Source: an uncultured Woeseia sp.
Lineage (GTDB): Bacteria > Pseudomonadota > Gammaproteobacteria > Steroidobacterales > Woeseiaceae
Reading direction: 5' to 3'
Assembly: GCA_937925605.1 (NCBI GenBank)
Contig: CALALV010000011.1
Span: 1 to 15,481 of the forward strand
DNA length: 15,481 nt
Part shown: piece by piece, positions 1 to 7,017 of the stretch
How positions within the stretch are numbered: position 1 is the first letter of the stretch
Layout: the number at the start of each line of letters is the position of its first letter
Program-made: the position numbers and the translations under genes
The notes under the pieces: generated by a model
The model's database searches: none
What the model was told of the DNA's origin: nothing
The model's input: only the letters and a program-made list of their open reading frames with translations

Positions 1-2794
1 GCGGCTTCTGCGGCTCCCACGGCAGCAGCCGGCCTTTCGGCTTGTCGTCTCCCGCCTCAGGGCGCGGCGCGTCTTCTTTCGCTGCCTGCCTTGCGGGCTT
101 CTCCGCTGCCTCGTCTTTGCGGCCGTTGCCGCCCGCCGGGGACTGCGTTGCCTTGTCCTTGTCCTGCGCAGCCGCCTGCGGTGCGGCTGCCGCCGTCTCG
201 CCGCTCGCAACGCGGCTCGCAGCCGGGGCGGCGGCCGCGGCCGCGACCGGCTCGACGACCTTCGACTTTTCAGGCGTAGTCGCCGGCCGCGCATCGCTGT
301 CGGACCGGGACTTGTCCGGTGCCGGCGCTGCAGGTTTCGGGGTCCTCGCGGCGTCCGGCTTAGCCTCCGGCTTCGGCGCCGGCGGAGCGTCGGACTTCGC
401 CTCGGGCTTGCGCTCCGGCTTCGGTGCAGGCGCGGCGTCGGACTTCGCCTCGGGCTTGCGCTCCGGCTTCGGTGCAGGCGCAGCGTCGGAATTCGCCTCG
501 GGCTTGCGCTCCGGCTTCGGTGCAGGTGCAGCGGCGGTCTTTGCCTCGGGCTTGCTCTCCGGCTTCGCGTCGGGCTTACCCGCCGGCTTCGCGTTGGCTG
601 TTGCATCCGCTTCCGCGTCGCGCTTCGACGCGCGGCTCGCAGCGTCTGTCCGGCCCTGGTCCTTCGTGTCGTCCCTGGCGCTCTTGCCCTTGTCCGCAGT
701 CCCGGCGTCGGCCTGGCCGTTCTGCGGCCCCTTCGCCTGCTGGGCCTCGGCACCGCCGCTCTTGCGCCGCCGGCGGCCGCCGCGGCTGCGGCGCTTCTTG
801 CGCGGCTGCCCGTCGCCGTTCGCGGACTTCGCGTTCTGGTTGTCCTGATTACCGTTCTGCCGGGCCTGCTTGTCGTCCGTCTCGGCCGCGTTCTCGCCGC
901 CCTGCGCATCGGCTTTCTTGCCGCCGCGCTTGCGCGAGCTGCTCTTCGAGCGTTCGCTGCGGCTGCGCCCCGACTCCCGGCCGCCGTCCTTGCCGCGCCG
1001 GCGGCCGCGCTGCGGCGTGCGGCCGTCGCTCGCCGTTTTCTTCTTTGTCCGCTTGGCCTGCGACTCTTTCTTCTTGCGGCGCGGCTTCTCTTCCTCCTCG
1101 TCGTCGGTCGAGCGCGCGAACAGCGCCGCCAGCCGCGCGAAAAACCCGGGTGTGCGCGGCGGCTCGGCCGGTTCCGGGCGCGGCGGGGCGGGGGTCGCGA
1201 CGACCGTCTGGATCGCGGCGACCTCGGCGGGCTTGCGTTCCTGCAGGCTCTCCGGGATTTCTTCCTGCTCGAGGTCCGGGTCCTCCAGCAGGTAGCTGGA
1301 GCCGGTGTTCTCAGGCAGCTCGACCTGGTCGTCGCGCACGCGCCGGATGCGGTAGTGCGGCGTCTCGAGCTGCGTGTTCGCGACCAGCACGACCTGGACG
1401 TCGTTGCGCGATTCGAGGTTCTGCACCCAGTCGCGCTTTTCGTTCAGCAGGTAGGTCGCCACCTCGACCGGCAGCTGCGCGATGACCTTTGCAGTCCGTT
1501 CCTTGCGCGCCTCCTCGCCGATGATGCGCAGGATTGCGAGCGCCAGCGACTCGACGCTGCGAATGTTGCCGATGCCGGAGCAGCGCGGGCAGGTCAGGTA
1601 AGCCGATTCGCCGAGCGAGGGCCGCAGGCGCTGACGCGACATTTCCAGCAGGCCGAAGCGCGAGATCTTGCCGATCTGCACGCGCGCCCGGTCCTGCCGT
1701 ACCGCGTCGCGCAGGCGGTTCTCGACCTCGCGCTGGTTCTTCTGCGGCCCCATGTCGATGAAGTCGATGACAATCAGGCCGCCCAGGTCGCGCAGGCGCA
1801 GCTGGCGGGCGATCTCGTCGGCCGCCTCGAGATTCGTGTTCAGCGCGGTGGCTTCGATGTCGCCGCCCTTGGTCGCGCGCGCCGAGTTGATGTCGATAGA
1901 GACCAGCGCCTCGGTGTGATCGATGACGATGCTGCCGCCGGAGGGCAGGTGCACCGAGTGCGCGAAGGCCGACTCGATCTGGGTCTCGATCTGGAAACGC
2001 GTGAACAGCGGCACCGGGTCGGTGTAGTGCTTCAGCTTGCGCAGGTTGTGCGGCATGACCTGCTCGACGAACTCCCGCGCCTCGACCCAGGTCGCCTCGT
2101 CGTCGATCAGGATCTCGCCGATCTCGTTGGTCAGGTAGTCGCGCAGGGCCCGCACGACCGCGTTCGATTCGCGGTAGATCAGGAACGGCGACGGCCGCTC
2201 GACGACGACCTTCAGGATAGCCTGCCAGACGTTCAGCAGGTTCTCGAGGTCCCAGGCCAGCTCTTCGCTGGTCCGGTCGATGCCGGCCGTGCGCAGGATC
2301 ACGCTCATGCCGTCGGGAATCTCGACGTCGTTCAGCGACTCCCGGGCGGCGTCGCGGTCGTCGCCGGTGATGCGGCGGGATACGCCGCCGGAGCGCGGCT
2401 TGTTCGGTTTCAGGACGATGAAGCGCCCCGCGAGGCTGACGAAGGTGGTCAGCGCGGCACCCTTGTTGCCACGCTCTTCCTTGTCGATCTGGACGACGAT
2501 GTCCTGGCCTTCCTTGAGGACATCCTTGATGTTCGGCTTGCCGGAGTCGACGTCCTTGACGAAGTACTCGGGCGAAATTTCCTTCAGCGGCAGGAAGCCG
2601 TGGCGCTCGGCGCCGTAGTTGACGAACGCCGCCTCGAGACTCGGCTCGATGCGGGTGATCTTGCCCTTGTAGATATTGGCTTTCTTACGTTCGCTGGCCG
2701 GTGCCTCGATGTTCAGGTCGTACAGGCGCTGGCCGTCGACCATCGCCATGCGCAACTCTTCTTCCTGAGTTGCGTTGATCAGCATTCTTTTCAT
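1..2794 (-). CDS. rne: Ribonuclease E (C-terminus cut by the window edge)
   Basis: Essential endoribonuclease that starts mRNA decay, processes rRNA and tRNA, and scaffolds the RNA degradosome at the inner membrane. The N-terminal half is canonical: an S1 RNA-binding region from about residue 37, then the DNase I-like catalytic core with SIDINS (Asp and Asn near 301/303) and VIDFID (Asp near 344) matching the magnesium-binding residues of E. coli RNase E, then CPRC near 402-405, the zinc-link that joins subunits. After about residue 490 the sequence is disordered. GFFARLAALF near 550 resembles the membrane-targeting amphipathic helix (segment A). Two Arg/Lys-rich blocks (about 595-627 and 663-679) are probable RNA-binding segments, and a Pro/Ala/Lys/Glu repeat follows. 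RLLPWEP lies near residue 922. About 931 codons are present with no stop, so only a short tail should be missing. The ATG is chosen because MKRMLIN is the family start. Divergent from rluC, as in E. coli. Confidence 0.97.
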   Translation of the reverse strand, partial: MKRMLINATQEEELRMAMVDGQRLYDLNIEAPASERKKANIYKGKITRIEPSLEAAFVNYGAERHGFLPLKEISPEYFVKDVDSGKPNIKDVLKEGQDIVVQIDKEERGNKGAALTTFVSLAGRFIVLKPNKPRSGGVSRRITGDDRDAARESLNDVEIPDGMSVILRTAGIDRTSEELAWDLENLLNVWQAILKVVVERPSPFLIYRESNAVVRALRDYLTNEIGEILIDDEATWVEAREFVEQVMPHNLRKLKHYTDPVPLFTRFQIETQIESAFAHSVHLPSGGSIVIDHTEALVSIDINSARATKGGDIEATALNTNLEAADEIARQLRLRDLGGLIVIDFIDMGPQKNQREVENRLRDAVRQDRARVQIGKISRFGLLEMSRQRLRPSLGESAYLTCPRCSGIGNIRSVESLALAILRIIGEEARKERTAKVIAQLPVEVATYLLNEKRDWVQNLESRNDVQVVLVANTQLETPHYRIRRVRDDQVELPENTGSSYLLEDPDLEQEEIPESLQERKPAEVAAIQTVVATPAPPRPEPAEPPRTPGFFARLAALFARSTDDEEEEKPRRKKKESQAKRTKKKTASDGRTPQRGRRRGKDGGRESGRSRSERSKSSSRKRGGKKADAQGGENAAETDDKQARQNGNQDNQNAKSANGDGQPRKKRRSRGGRRRRKSGGAEAQQAKGPQNGQADAGTADKGKSARDDTKDQGRTDAASRASKRDAEADATANAKPAGKPDAKPESKPEAKTAAAPAPKPERKPEANSDAAPAPKPERKPEAKSDAAPAPKPERKPEAKSDAPPAPKPEAKPDAARTPKPAAPAPDKSRSDSDARPATTPEKSKVVEPVAAAAAAPAASRVASGETAAAAPQAAAQDKDKATQSPAGGNGRKDEAAEKPARQAAKEDAPRPEAGDDKPKGRLLPWEPQKP
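353..580. repeat. 48-bp in-frame tandem repeat inside rne
   Basis: Three nearly identical 48-bp units begin at 389, 437 and 485. A shortened copy lies before them (from 353) and a degenerate one after (from 533). In RNase E they encode 16-residue units of the type KPEAKSDAAPAPKPER, in the disordered tail around residues 740-815. The unit is a multiple of three, so copy number can change without a frameshift. Low-complexity linkers are common in RNase E tails, so this is probably a spacer between RNA- or protein-binding segments, not a mobile repeat. Confidence 0.85.
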
Positions 2795-2876
2795 GGTGCC
2801 CTGCTTGTCGGTAGGGCAGCTCGGCGGGAGGGGTGAGCGAGGGGGCGAGGGCGGTGCAGGGTACGCGCAACAGCCA

Positions 2877-2899
2877 GCTCGGGTGCGAGGCACCCGAGC
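2877..2899 (-). promoter_or_regulatory. Perfect 10-bp hairpin in the rne leader
   Basis: The arms gctcgggtgc (2877-2886) and gcacccgagc (2890-2899) are exact reverse complements around a 3-base loop. The rne start codon is 82 bases away on the minus strand. No T-run follows on either strand, so it is not an ordinary terminator. It is a candidate for the leader stem-loop that RNase E recognises in its own mRNA. Confidence 0.65.
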
Positions 2900-3150
2900 C
2901 GTGAGGCATGTGCTTTCCGGGAGCCGGTACTCTGGCGAGCCAGCTCATCAAGAAGAAAATCATCGTTACCCTGCGGACGTGCCGCCCTGGCGCTCGCCGG
3001 CCTGCCGGGTCGCTGCCAAAAGGATATCCGTCCTCGCAGTGGCGGGACGGAGTCGAATTAATTACTCTGCGGAAAGCCGTAGCGGCTACCCGCTTTGTTA
3101 CCCGTCGTGCGGCCCGGACCGGGGTCCGTCAGGGGGCCGACACTGCGCGG

Positions 3151-3156
3151 TAATAT
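3151..3156 (+). promoter_or_regulatory. Possible -10 element for rluC
   Basis: TAATAT is a good -10 match (five of six bases by order-tolerant reading, four strictly) in an otherwise GC-rich stretch, 63 bases before the preferred rluC ATG. The hexamer about 17 bases upstream (GTCAGG) is a poor -35. The sequence also reads ATATTA on the other strand, so it could serve rne instead. Confidence 0.35.
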
Positions 3157-3218
3157 AGCACAGCAATCCGCGGATGCACCCGGAATCCGCTCGCAATCAG
3201 CTACCCAAGTACCTGCCT

Positions 3219-4217
3219 ATGCAACCAAAATCCGGGTCTGGCTCCGACACCCAGGTCACCGGGGTGCGCAAGCTGGCGATCGACCACGACACGGCCGGCC
3301 AGCGCATCGACAACTTCCTCCGGCGGCACCTGCCGGGCGTACCGAAGGGGCGCCTGTACCGGCTGCTGCGCCGGGGGGAAGTGCGGGTCAACGGCGGCCG
3401 GGTCCGGGCCGACTACCGGCTCGAAGCCGGCGACGAGGTGCGCGTGCCGCCGGCGCGCATCAACACGGCCGGCGCGCCACCGCCGGGACGCCGGGTCGAG
3501 GACCTGGCGAGCCGCATCATTTTCGAGGACAAGCTGCTGCTGGTCGTCAACAAGCCCGGCGGCGTCGCCGTGCACGGCGGCAGCGGCGTCAGCTTCGGCG
3601 TCATCGAGTTGCTGCGCGCGGCGCGCCCGGAACTGAAGGACCTGTCGCTCGTTCACCGGCTGGATCGCGAGACGTCCGGCTGCCTCGTGCTGGCCAAGCG
3701 GCGCAGCGCGTTGCGCTCGCTGCACGAGCAGTTCCGCGAAGGGCGGGTCGAGAAAAACTACCTGGCCCTGGTCGCCGGCGACTGGCAGCACGGCGAGCTG
3801 CTGATCGACCAGCCGCTCGAGGTGCGCAACCGGCGCGGCGGCGAGCGCCACGTCGTCGTCGACGGCAGCGGCAAGCCGGCCGTGACCCGCGTGCGCCTCG
3901 CGCGCCAGTGCGGGGCCTACAGCCTGCTGCAGTGCCAGCCGGAAACCGGGCGCACGCACCAGCTACGCGTGCACCTCGCCGCCGTCGGCCACCCGATCGT
4001 CGGCGACGAGCGCTACGGCGACCCGGAGACCAACCGCGAGGCGGCCGGACTCGGCCTCGGCCGGCTGTTCCTGCACGCCCAGTCGATCGCGTTTCCCGAC
4101 CGCAGTGGCAACGAGCGGCATTTCACGGCGCCGCTGGCCGACGACCTCGAGCGCTTCCTGGCCGGCGAGCTGCCGGCCCGGCAGAAGCGCAAGTCCCGCT
4201 ACCTGCGGCGACCCTGA
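3219..4217 (+). CDS. rluC: 23S rRNA pseudouridine synthase, RluC type
   Basis: Converts uridines of 23S rRNA (955, 2504 and 2580 in E. coli) to pseudouridine. From ATG 3219 the product is 332 aa. An S4-like RNA-binding domain comes first (GQRIDNFLRRHLPGVPK, then GEVRVNGGRV, about 27-80). The RluA-type synthase domain follows, with NKPGGVAVHGG and the catalytic motif HRLDRETSG (nucleophile Asp149), then GRTHQLRVHL and GDERYG. E. coli RluC is 319 aa, so length fits. An in-frame ATG at 3174 would add 15 residues (347 aa). Neither ATG has a clear ribosome binding site. 3219 is preferred because GQRIDNFL then sits nearest its place in E. coli RluC. Divergent from rne and convergent with maf, the conserved arrangement. 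Confidence 0.95.
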   Translation: MQPKSGSGSDTQVTGVRKLAIDHDTAGQRIDNFLRRHLPGVPKGRLYRLLRRGEVRVNGGRVRADYRLEAGDEVRVPPARINTAGAPPPGRRVEDLASRIIFEDKLLLVVNKPGGVAVHGGSGVSFGVIELLRAARPELKDLSLVHRLDRETSGCLVLAKRRSALRSLHEQFREGRVEKNYLALVAGDWQHGELLIDQPLEVRNRRGGERHVVVDGSGKPAVTRVRLARQCGAYSLLQCQPETGRTHQLRVHLAAVGHPIVGDERYGDPETNREAAGLGLGRLFLHAQSIAFPDRSGNERHFTAPLADDLERFLAGELPARQKRKSRYLRRP

Positions 4218-4285
4218 CCGGCCCGTTCACGCCGGCTGCCGCTTGCGCTGGCGGCGAGGCGGCCGACGGGATCGAAGCGCCGGCC

Positions 4286-4325
4286 TGCCCCGAGCGCGGC
4301 CGTCCGCGCCGGTGCGCGCGGGGCA
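4286..4325. terminator. Nested GC hairpin between convergent rluC and maf
   Basis: TGCCCCG (4286-4292) pairs with CGGGGCA (4319-4325), enclosing a second perfect stem GCGCGG/CCGCGC (4294-4299 and 4304-4309) with a CCGT loop. It lies in the 154-base gap between the facing ends of rluC and maf, where a bidirectional terminator would be useful. No T-run follows in either direction, so an intrinsic terminator is not proven. Confidence 0.3.
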
Positions 4326-4371
4326 ACCGGGACCGCTGCGGGCTGCGCCGACCGGAGCCAGCCGCCGGCGT

Positions 4372-4965
4372 TCAGGGCTGCAGCAGCCCGAGCTCCCGCA
4401 GCGTGGCGGCCAGCCAGATCATCGGCAGGCCGATCAGCGCGGTCGGATCCTCCGTCTTCACCGAGTGGAACAGGACGAAACCGGCGCCCTCCATCCGGAA
4501 GCTGCCGGCACAGTCGTAAGGCTTGTCGTGCTCGACATAGACCTCGGCCTGGCGCCGGTCGAAACGGCGGAAACGCACGGTCGTGCGGTCGAGGTGCTCG
4601 TAGCGTTTGCGCCGGTGCGGGTCGAGTACGCAAACGGCGGTCAGGAATTCCATCGTCTTGCCCGAGGCGGACATCAGCTGCTCGACGGCGCGCGCATGAT
4701 CCCCCGGCTTGCCGACGACCCGCCCCTCGAGTTCCGCGACCTGGTCCGCGCCGATGATGACCTCGTCGCGGTGCTTGCCGGCGACCGCCTCGGCCTTGCG
4801 GCGGGCCAGCGCGGCGGCGAGCGCCGCCGGGTCCGGCGCGCTCTCGGCGGACTCGTCGACGCCCGGCTCGACGACCTCGAACTCGTCGAGAAAGCGCTCG
4901 AGCTGGCGTCGCCGGTAGCGCGACGACGAGGCGAGGATCAGCGGTGCGGCGGAGGGGTTTTGCAT
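4372..4965 (-). CDS. yceF: Maf-family nucleotide pyrophosphatase, YceF type
   Basis: Small cytoplasmic house-cleaning enzyme. The YceF subgroup of Maf proteins hydrolyses 7-methyl-GTP to its monophosphate and pyrophosphate. The product is 197 aa (E. coli YceF is 194). Visible family signatures are LILASSSRYRR at the N-terminus (phosphate-binding loop), VDES near 37-40, GADQVAELEG with the likely catalytic Asp74, GKP shortly after, and CAGSFRMEG plus GLPMIWL near the end. An upstream extension in frame is possible (229 aa), but the first 32 residues are low-complexity and outside the family. The ATG at 4965 begins two turns before the conserved strand. Its ribosome binding site is weak. It reads against rluC and away from yceD, exactly as yceF does in E. 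coli, which supports YceF over the paralogue YhdE. Confidence 0.93.
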   Translation of the reverse strand: MQNPSAAPLILASSSRYRRRQLERFLDEFEVVEPGVDESAESAPDPAALAAALARRKAEAVAGKHRDEVIIGADQVAELEGRVVGKPGDHARAVEQLMSASGKTMEFLTAVCVLDPHRRKRYEHLDRTTVRFRRFDRRQAEVYVEHDKPYDCAGSFRMEGAGFVLFHSVKTEDPTALIGLPMIWLAATLRELGLLQP

Positions 4966-5085
4966 CGTCGGTTGCGGCCGGCCCGGGCGAAGCGCCCCAG
5001 TGTACCGGCTTGGACGCGTCGCGCCACTGCCGCCGGGCCCGAGCAATTCCCGCCGCGACAAGGGCTTGGCGCCGGCGACAACGCT

Positions 5086-5114
5086 TTGACAGGGCCCCTC
5101 GGCGTCACTATCAT
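5086..5114 (+). promoter_or_regulatory. Near-consensus sigma-70 promoter of the yceD-rpmF-plsX-fabH operon
   Basis: TTGACA (5086-5091, six of six) and TATCAT (5109-5114, five of six) are separated by exactly 17 bases. It is the best promoter in the window and lies just before the first plus-strand gene of the operon. The expected start of transcription, about 7 bases past the -10, falls near 5121, only about 3 bases before the yceD ATG at 5124. Confidence 0.75.
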
Positions 5115-5123
5115 GCGCCCGCC

Positions 5124-5681
5124 ATGGCGAACCCTCTGCTCGTCCGCACGGCCCCGGATGTGCTCGCGCGCCAGCGCCAAGTCATTGAGAAGACGGACAA
5201 ATTGTCCAGTTTCCCGAGACTGGCCGCGATCGTCGACGAGTCGCTCGCGGGGCTGTCGGCGTCGCAGCGGCCGGCAGCCACGGGCGCGCGCGCGATCGAG
5301 GTCCGCCTGGAATTCGGCTGGGCCGACGCCCAGGAGCGGATCCCGCGGGTGCGCGGTCGTCTCGCGACGAAGCTGCCGGCTACCTGCCAGCGCTGTCTCG
5401 AGGCCTGCGAGATCGCGCTCGACGTCGACGTCGACCTGTTGCTGGTTGCCGGTCGCGACGCGCAGTCGGTAGACGATGCGCTCGAGATCTGGGAACTCGA
5501 GGAAGAGCGGCTGCGGCCCCTCGACCTGGTCGAGGAACTGCTGGTCATGGCGATGCCGCTCGCGGCCGCGCATGCCGACGCGCGCGACTGCGGCCAGCTT
5601 GCCGGGTGGAGCGGCGAGTCGGCGCAGGACACGGTCAGGCCGTTCGCGGACCTGAAGAGTAAACTGGAGCGGTCGAAGTAG
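5124..5681 (+). CDS. yceD: YceD / DUF177 protein, 23S rRNA accumulation factor
   Basis: Member of the DUF177 family, which is nearly always encoded next to rpmF and is linked to 23S rRNA or large-subunit maturation; its biochemical role is not settled. The product is 185 aa (E. coli YceD is 173). The hallmark is CQRCLEAC at residues 88-95, followed by the acidic segment LEIWELEEERLRPLDLVEELLVMAMPL and a further cysteine in ARDCG (156). The Cys pair plus the later Cys suggests a metal or structural site; no ligand can be shown from sequence. The C-terminus PFADLKSKL matches the family's PFAxLxxLK-like end. The reading frame is open further upstream, but that part is promoter sequence. The ATG at 5124 has no Shine-Dalgarno and sits almost at the predicted transcript start. 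Confidence 0.92.
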   Translation: MANPLLVRTAPDVLARQRQVIEKTDKLSSFPRLAAIVDESLAGLSASQRPAATGARAIEVRLEFGWADAQERIPRVRGRLATKLPATCQRCLEACEIALDVDVDLLLVAGRDAQSVDDALEIWELEEERLRPLDLVEELLVMAMPLAAAHADARDCGQLAGWSGESAQDTVRPFADLKSKLERSK

Positions 5682-5684
5682 TCG

Positions 5685-5728
5685 GCCGCCGAATTTGTAC
5701 ATACCGGCGGCGCCCCGAGCGGCGCCGC
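5685..5728 (+). promoter_or_regulatory. Alternative hairpins in the rpmF leader
   Basis: Between the yceD stop and rpmF, GCGGCGCC (5707-5714) and GGCGCCGC (5721-5728) form a perfect 8-bp stem with a 6-base loop, ending a few bases before the rpmF ribosome binding site. GCCGCC (5685-5690) can instead pair with GGCGGC (5706-5711), using bases of the same left arm, so the two structures exclude each other. No T-run follows. It may be an RNA processing site or a translational control element, or simply chance in GC-rich DNA. Confidence 0.4.
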
Positions 5729-5745
5729 TCACGTGGAGAAGATCA

Positions 5746-5940
5746 ATGGCTGTTCAGAAAAGTCGCAAGACACCGGCACGGCGCGGCATGCGCCGGTCGC
5801 ACGACAAGATCAAGGGCCCGGCGCTGTCGGTCGACCCGACCTCGGGCGAGACGCACCTGCGTCATCGCGTGTCGCCGGACGGTTTCTACCGCGGCCGGCA
5901 GGTCGTCGAGCAGCCGACCCACGACGAAGACGACGACTAG
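5746..5940 (+). CDS. rpmF: 50S ribosomal protein L32
   Basis: Component of the large ribosomal subunit. The product is 64 aa. MAVQKSRKTPARRGMRRSHD at the start and the later block SGETHLRHRVSPDGFYRGRQVV match L32 closely. There are no cysteines, so this is the zinc-free form, as in E. coli. The C-terminus has an added acidic tail, EQPTHDEDDD, where E. coli L32 ends soon after the equivalent of GRQV. The start is the ATG that begins MAVQ, preceded by a purine-rich GTGGAGAAG at 5733-5741. The gene follows yceD by 64 bases and precedes plsX by 66, the typical arrangement. Confidence 0.97.
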   Translation: MAVQKSRKTPARRGMRRSHDKIKGPALSVDPTSGETHLRHRVSPDGFYRGRQVVEQPTHDEDDD

Positions 5941-6006
5941 TCGTCGCGGCGATCGCACGGATAAAAACGGACCCCGGGTCTTGAGGCTCGACCTGCAAGA
6001 CTGCAC

Positions 6007-7017
6007 GTGGGCACACCTTCCGTCATAGCGCTCGATGCGATGAGTGGCGACCTCGGTGCCGAGGTCGTCGTGCGCGCGGCCCGCGCCTGCCTCGAGCAGC
6101 ACGTCAATCTCAAGCTGATCCTGGTCGGTGATGAACCGGCCCTGGACGGGCTGGTCCGGCGGATCGTAGGCCAGGAGCCGCGACTCGAGATACGGCCTGC
6201 CTCGCAGGTCGTCGGCATGTCCGAGTCGCCGGCCGAGGCACTGCGCAAGAAGAAAGACTCGTCGATGCGCGTGGCGATCAACCTCGTCCGCGACGGCGAG
6301 GCGGAGGCCTGCGTCAGTGCCGGTAACACCGGCGCACTGATGGCGACGGGCAAGTTCGTCCTGAAAATGCTGCCGGGCATCGACCGTCCCGCGATCCTCG
6401 CGGAACTGCCGGCGATCGGCGGTACCGTGCACATGCTCGATCTCGGGGCGAATACCGAGTGCAGCCCGGAGCAGCTGTTCCAGTTCGCCGTCATGGGCTC
6501 GATCGTCACCGGCGACATCCGCCGCCTCGAGCAGCCGCGCGTCGCGCTGCTGAACATCGGAGTCGAGGACACGAAGGGCCACGAGACGGTGCGGGCCGCC
6601 GCGTCGCTGCTGCAGGCGAGCAGCCTGAACTACGTCGGCTACATCGAGGGCAACGAAATCTTCTCCGGCAAGACCGACGTGGTCGTCACCGACGGTTTCA
6701 CCGGCAACGTGGCGCTGAAGACGATGGAGGGCACGGTCGGCCTGGCGTCCCACTATCTGAAACGGGCGTTCACGCACAACGCTTTCGCCAAACTGCAGGC
6801 ATTCCTGGCCGGGCCGGTCCTGCGCAGCCTGCGGGTCCGCATGGATTCCCGCAACTACAATGGCGCGTCTCTGGTCGGCCTTAATGGTATCGTTATAAAG
6901 AGTCACGGCGGGGCGGACTCGGTGGCCTTTCAGCACGCGATCGAAACCGCCCTGGTCGAAGTCAGAAACCAGGTCCCTCGGCAAATCGGGAACCTGCTAG
7001 CCAGGGAAGCCGCATGA
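6007..7017 (+). CDS. plsX: Phosphate acyltransferase PlsX
   Basis: Peripheral membrane enzyme that converts acyl-ACP and phosphate into acyl-phosphate, the donor used by PlsY for the first acylation of glycerol-3-phosphate. The product is 336 aa. Family signatures are ALDAMSGDLG at the N-terminus, SSMRVAINLV, CVSAGNTGALM, LDLGAN, FAVMGS, PRVALLNIG, NYVGYIEGNE, VVVTDGFTGNVALK and YNGASLVGL..VIKSHG. The motif usually written DxMGGD reads DAMSGD here. An in-frame stop at 5962 leaves only CTG 6001 or GTG 6007 as starts; GTG puts the first strand at the usual distance. Its ribosome binding site is weak, so translation may depend on upstream genes. The stop overlaps the fabH start in ATGA, suggesting coupled translation. 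Confidence 0.96.
   Translation: MGTPSVIALDAMSGDLGAEVVVRAARACLEQHVNLKLILVGDEPALDGLVRRIVGQEPRLEIRPASQVVGMSESPAEALRKKKDSSMRVAINLVRDGEAEACVSAGNTGALMATGKFVLKMLPGIDRPAILAELPAIGGTVHMLDLGANTECSPEQLFQFAVMGSIVTGDIRRLEQPRVALLNIGVEDTKGHETVRAAASLLQASSLNYVGYIEGNEIFSGKTDVVVTDGFTGNVALKTMEGTVGLASHYLKRAFTHNAFAKLQAFLAGPVLRSLRVRMDSRNYNGASLVGLNGIVIKSHGGADSVAFQHAIETALVEVRNQVPRQIGNLLAREAA

Larger units (their letters stand above)
2795..3218. promoter_or_regulatory. Divergent rne/rluC control region and rne leader
   Basis: No convincing gene lies in these 424 bases; the small reading frames here resemble no family and overlap structured sequence. An AT-rich island near 3055-3066 and TAATAT at 3151-3156 stand out in GC-rich surroundings and are the likely promoter area for one or both genes. 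I found no good -35/-10 pair for rne. Inverted repeats on the rne side are 2877-2899 (listed separately), 3028-3033 with 3045-3050, 3075-3079 with 3083-3087, and 3115-3128. In E. coli, rne has a leader of about 360 nt whose hairpins let RNase E lower its own mRNA. A gap of this length, full of hairpins in the same place, suggests similar autoregulation. That is inference. Confidence 0.6.

Noticed and set aside
353..580. CRISPR-like repeat array
   Set aside because: The units are contiguous without spacers and encode an in-frame peptide repeat of RNase E.
1355..2836. 493-codon open frame on the plus strand
   Set aside because: It is antisense to the conserved catalytic half of RNase E. Its translation is Arg/Asp/Val-rich low complexity typical of GC-rich shadow frames and resembles no family.
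3095..4519. 474-codon open frame on the plus strand
   Set aside because: Out-of-frame shadow of rluC with an Arg/Ala-rich product.
5743..6984. 413-codon open frame on the minus strand
   Set aside because: Antisense to rpmF and plsX, which are unmistakable. No family motif in the shadow product.
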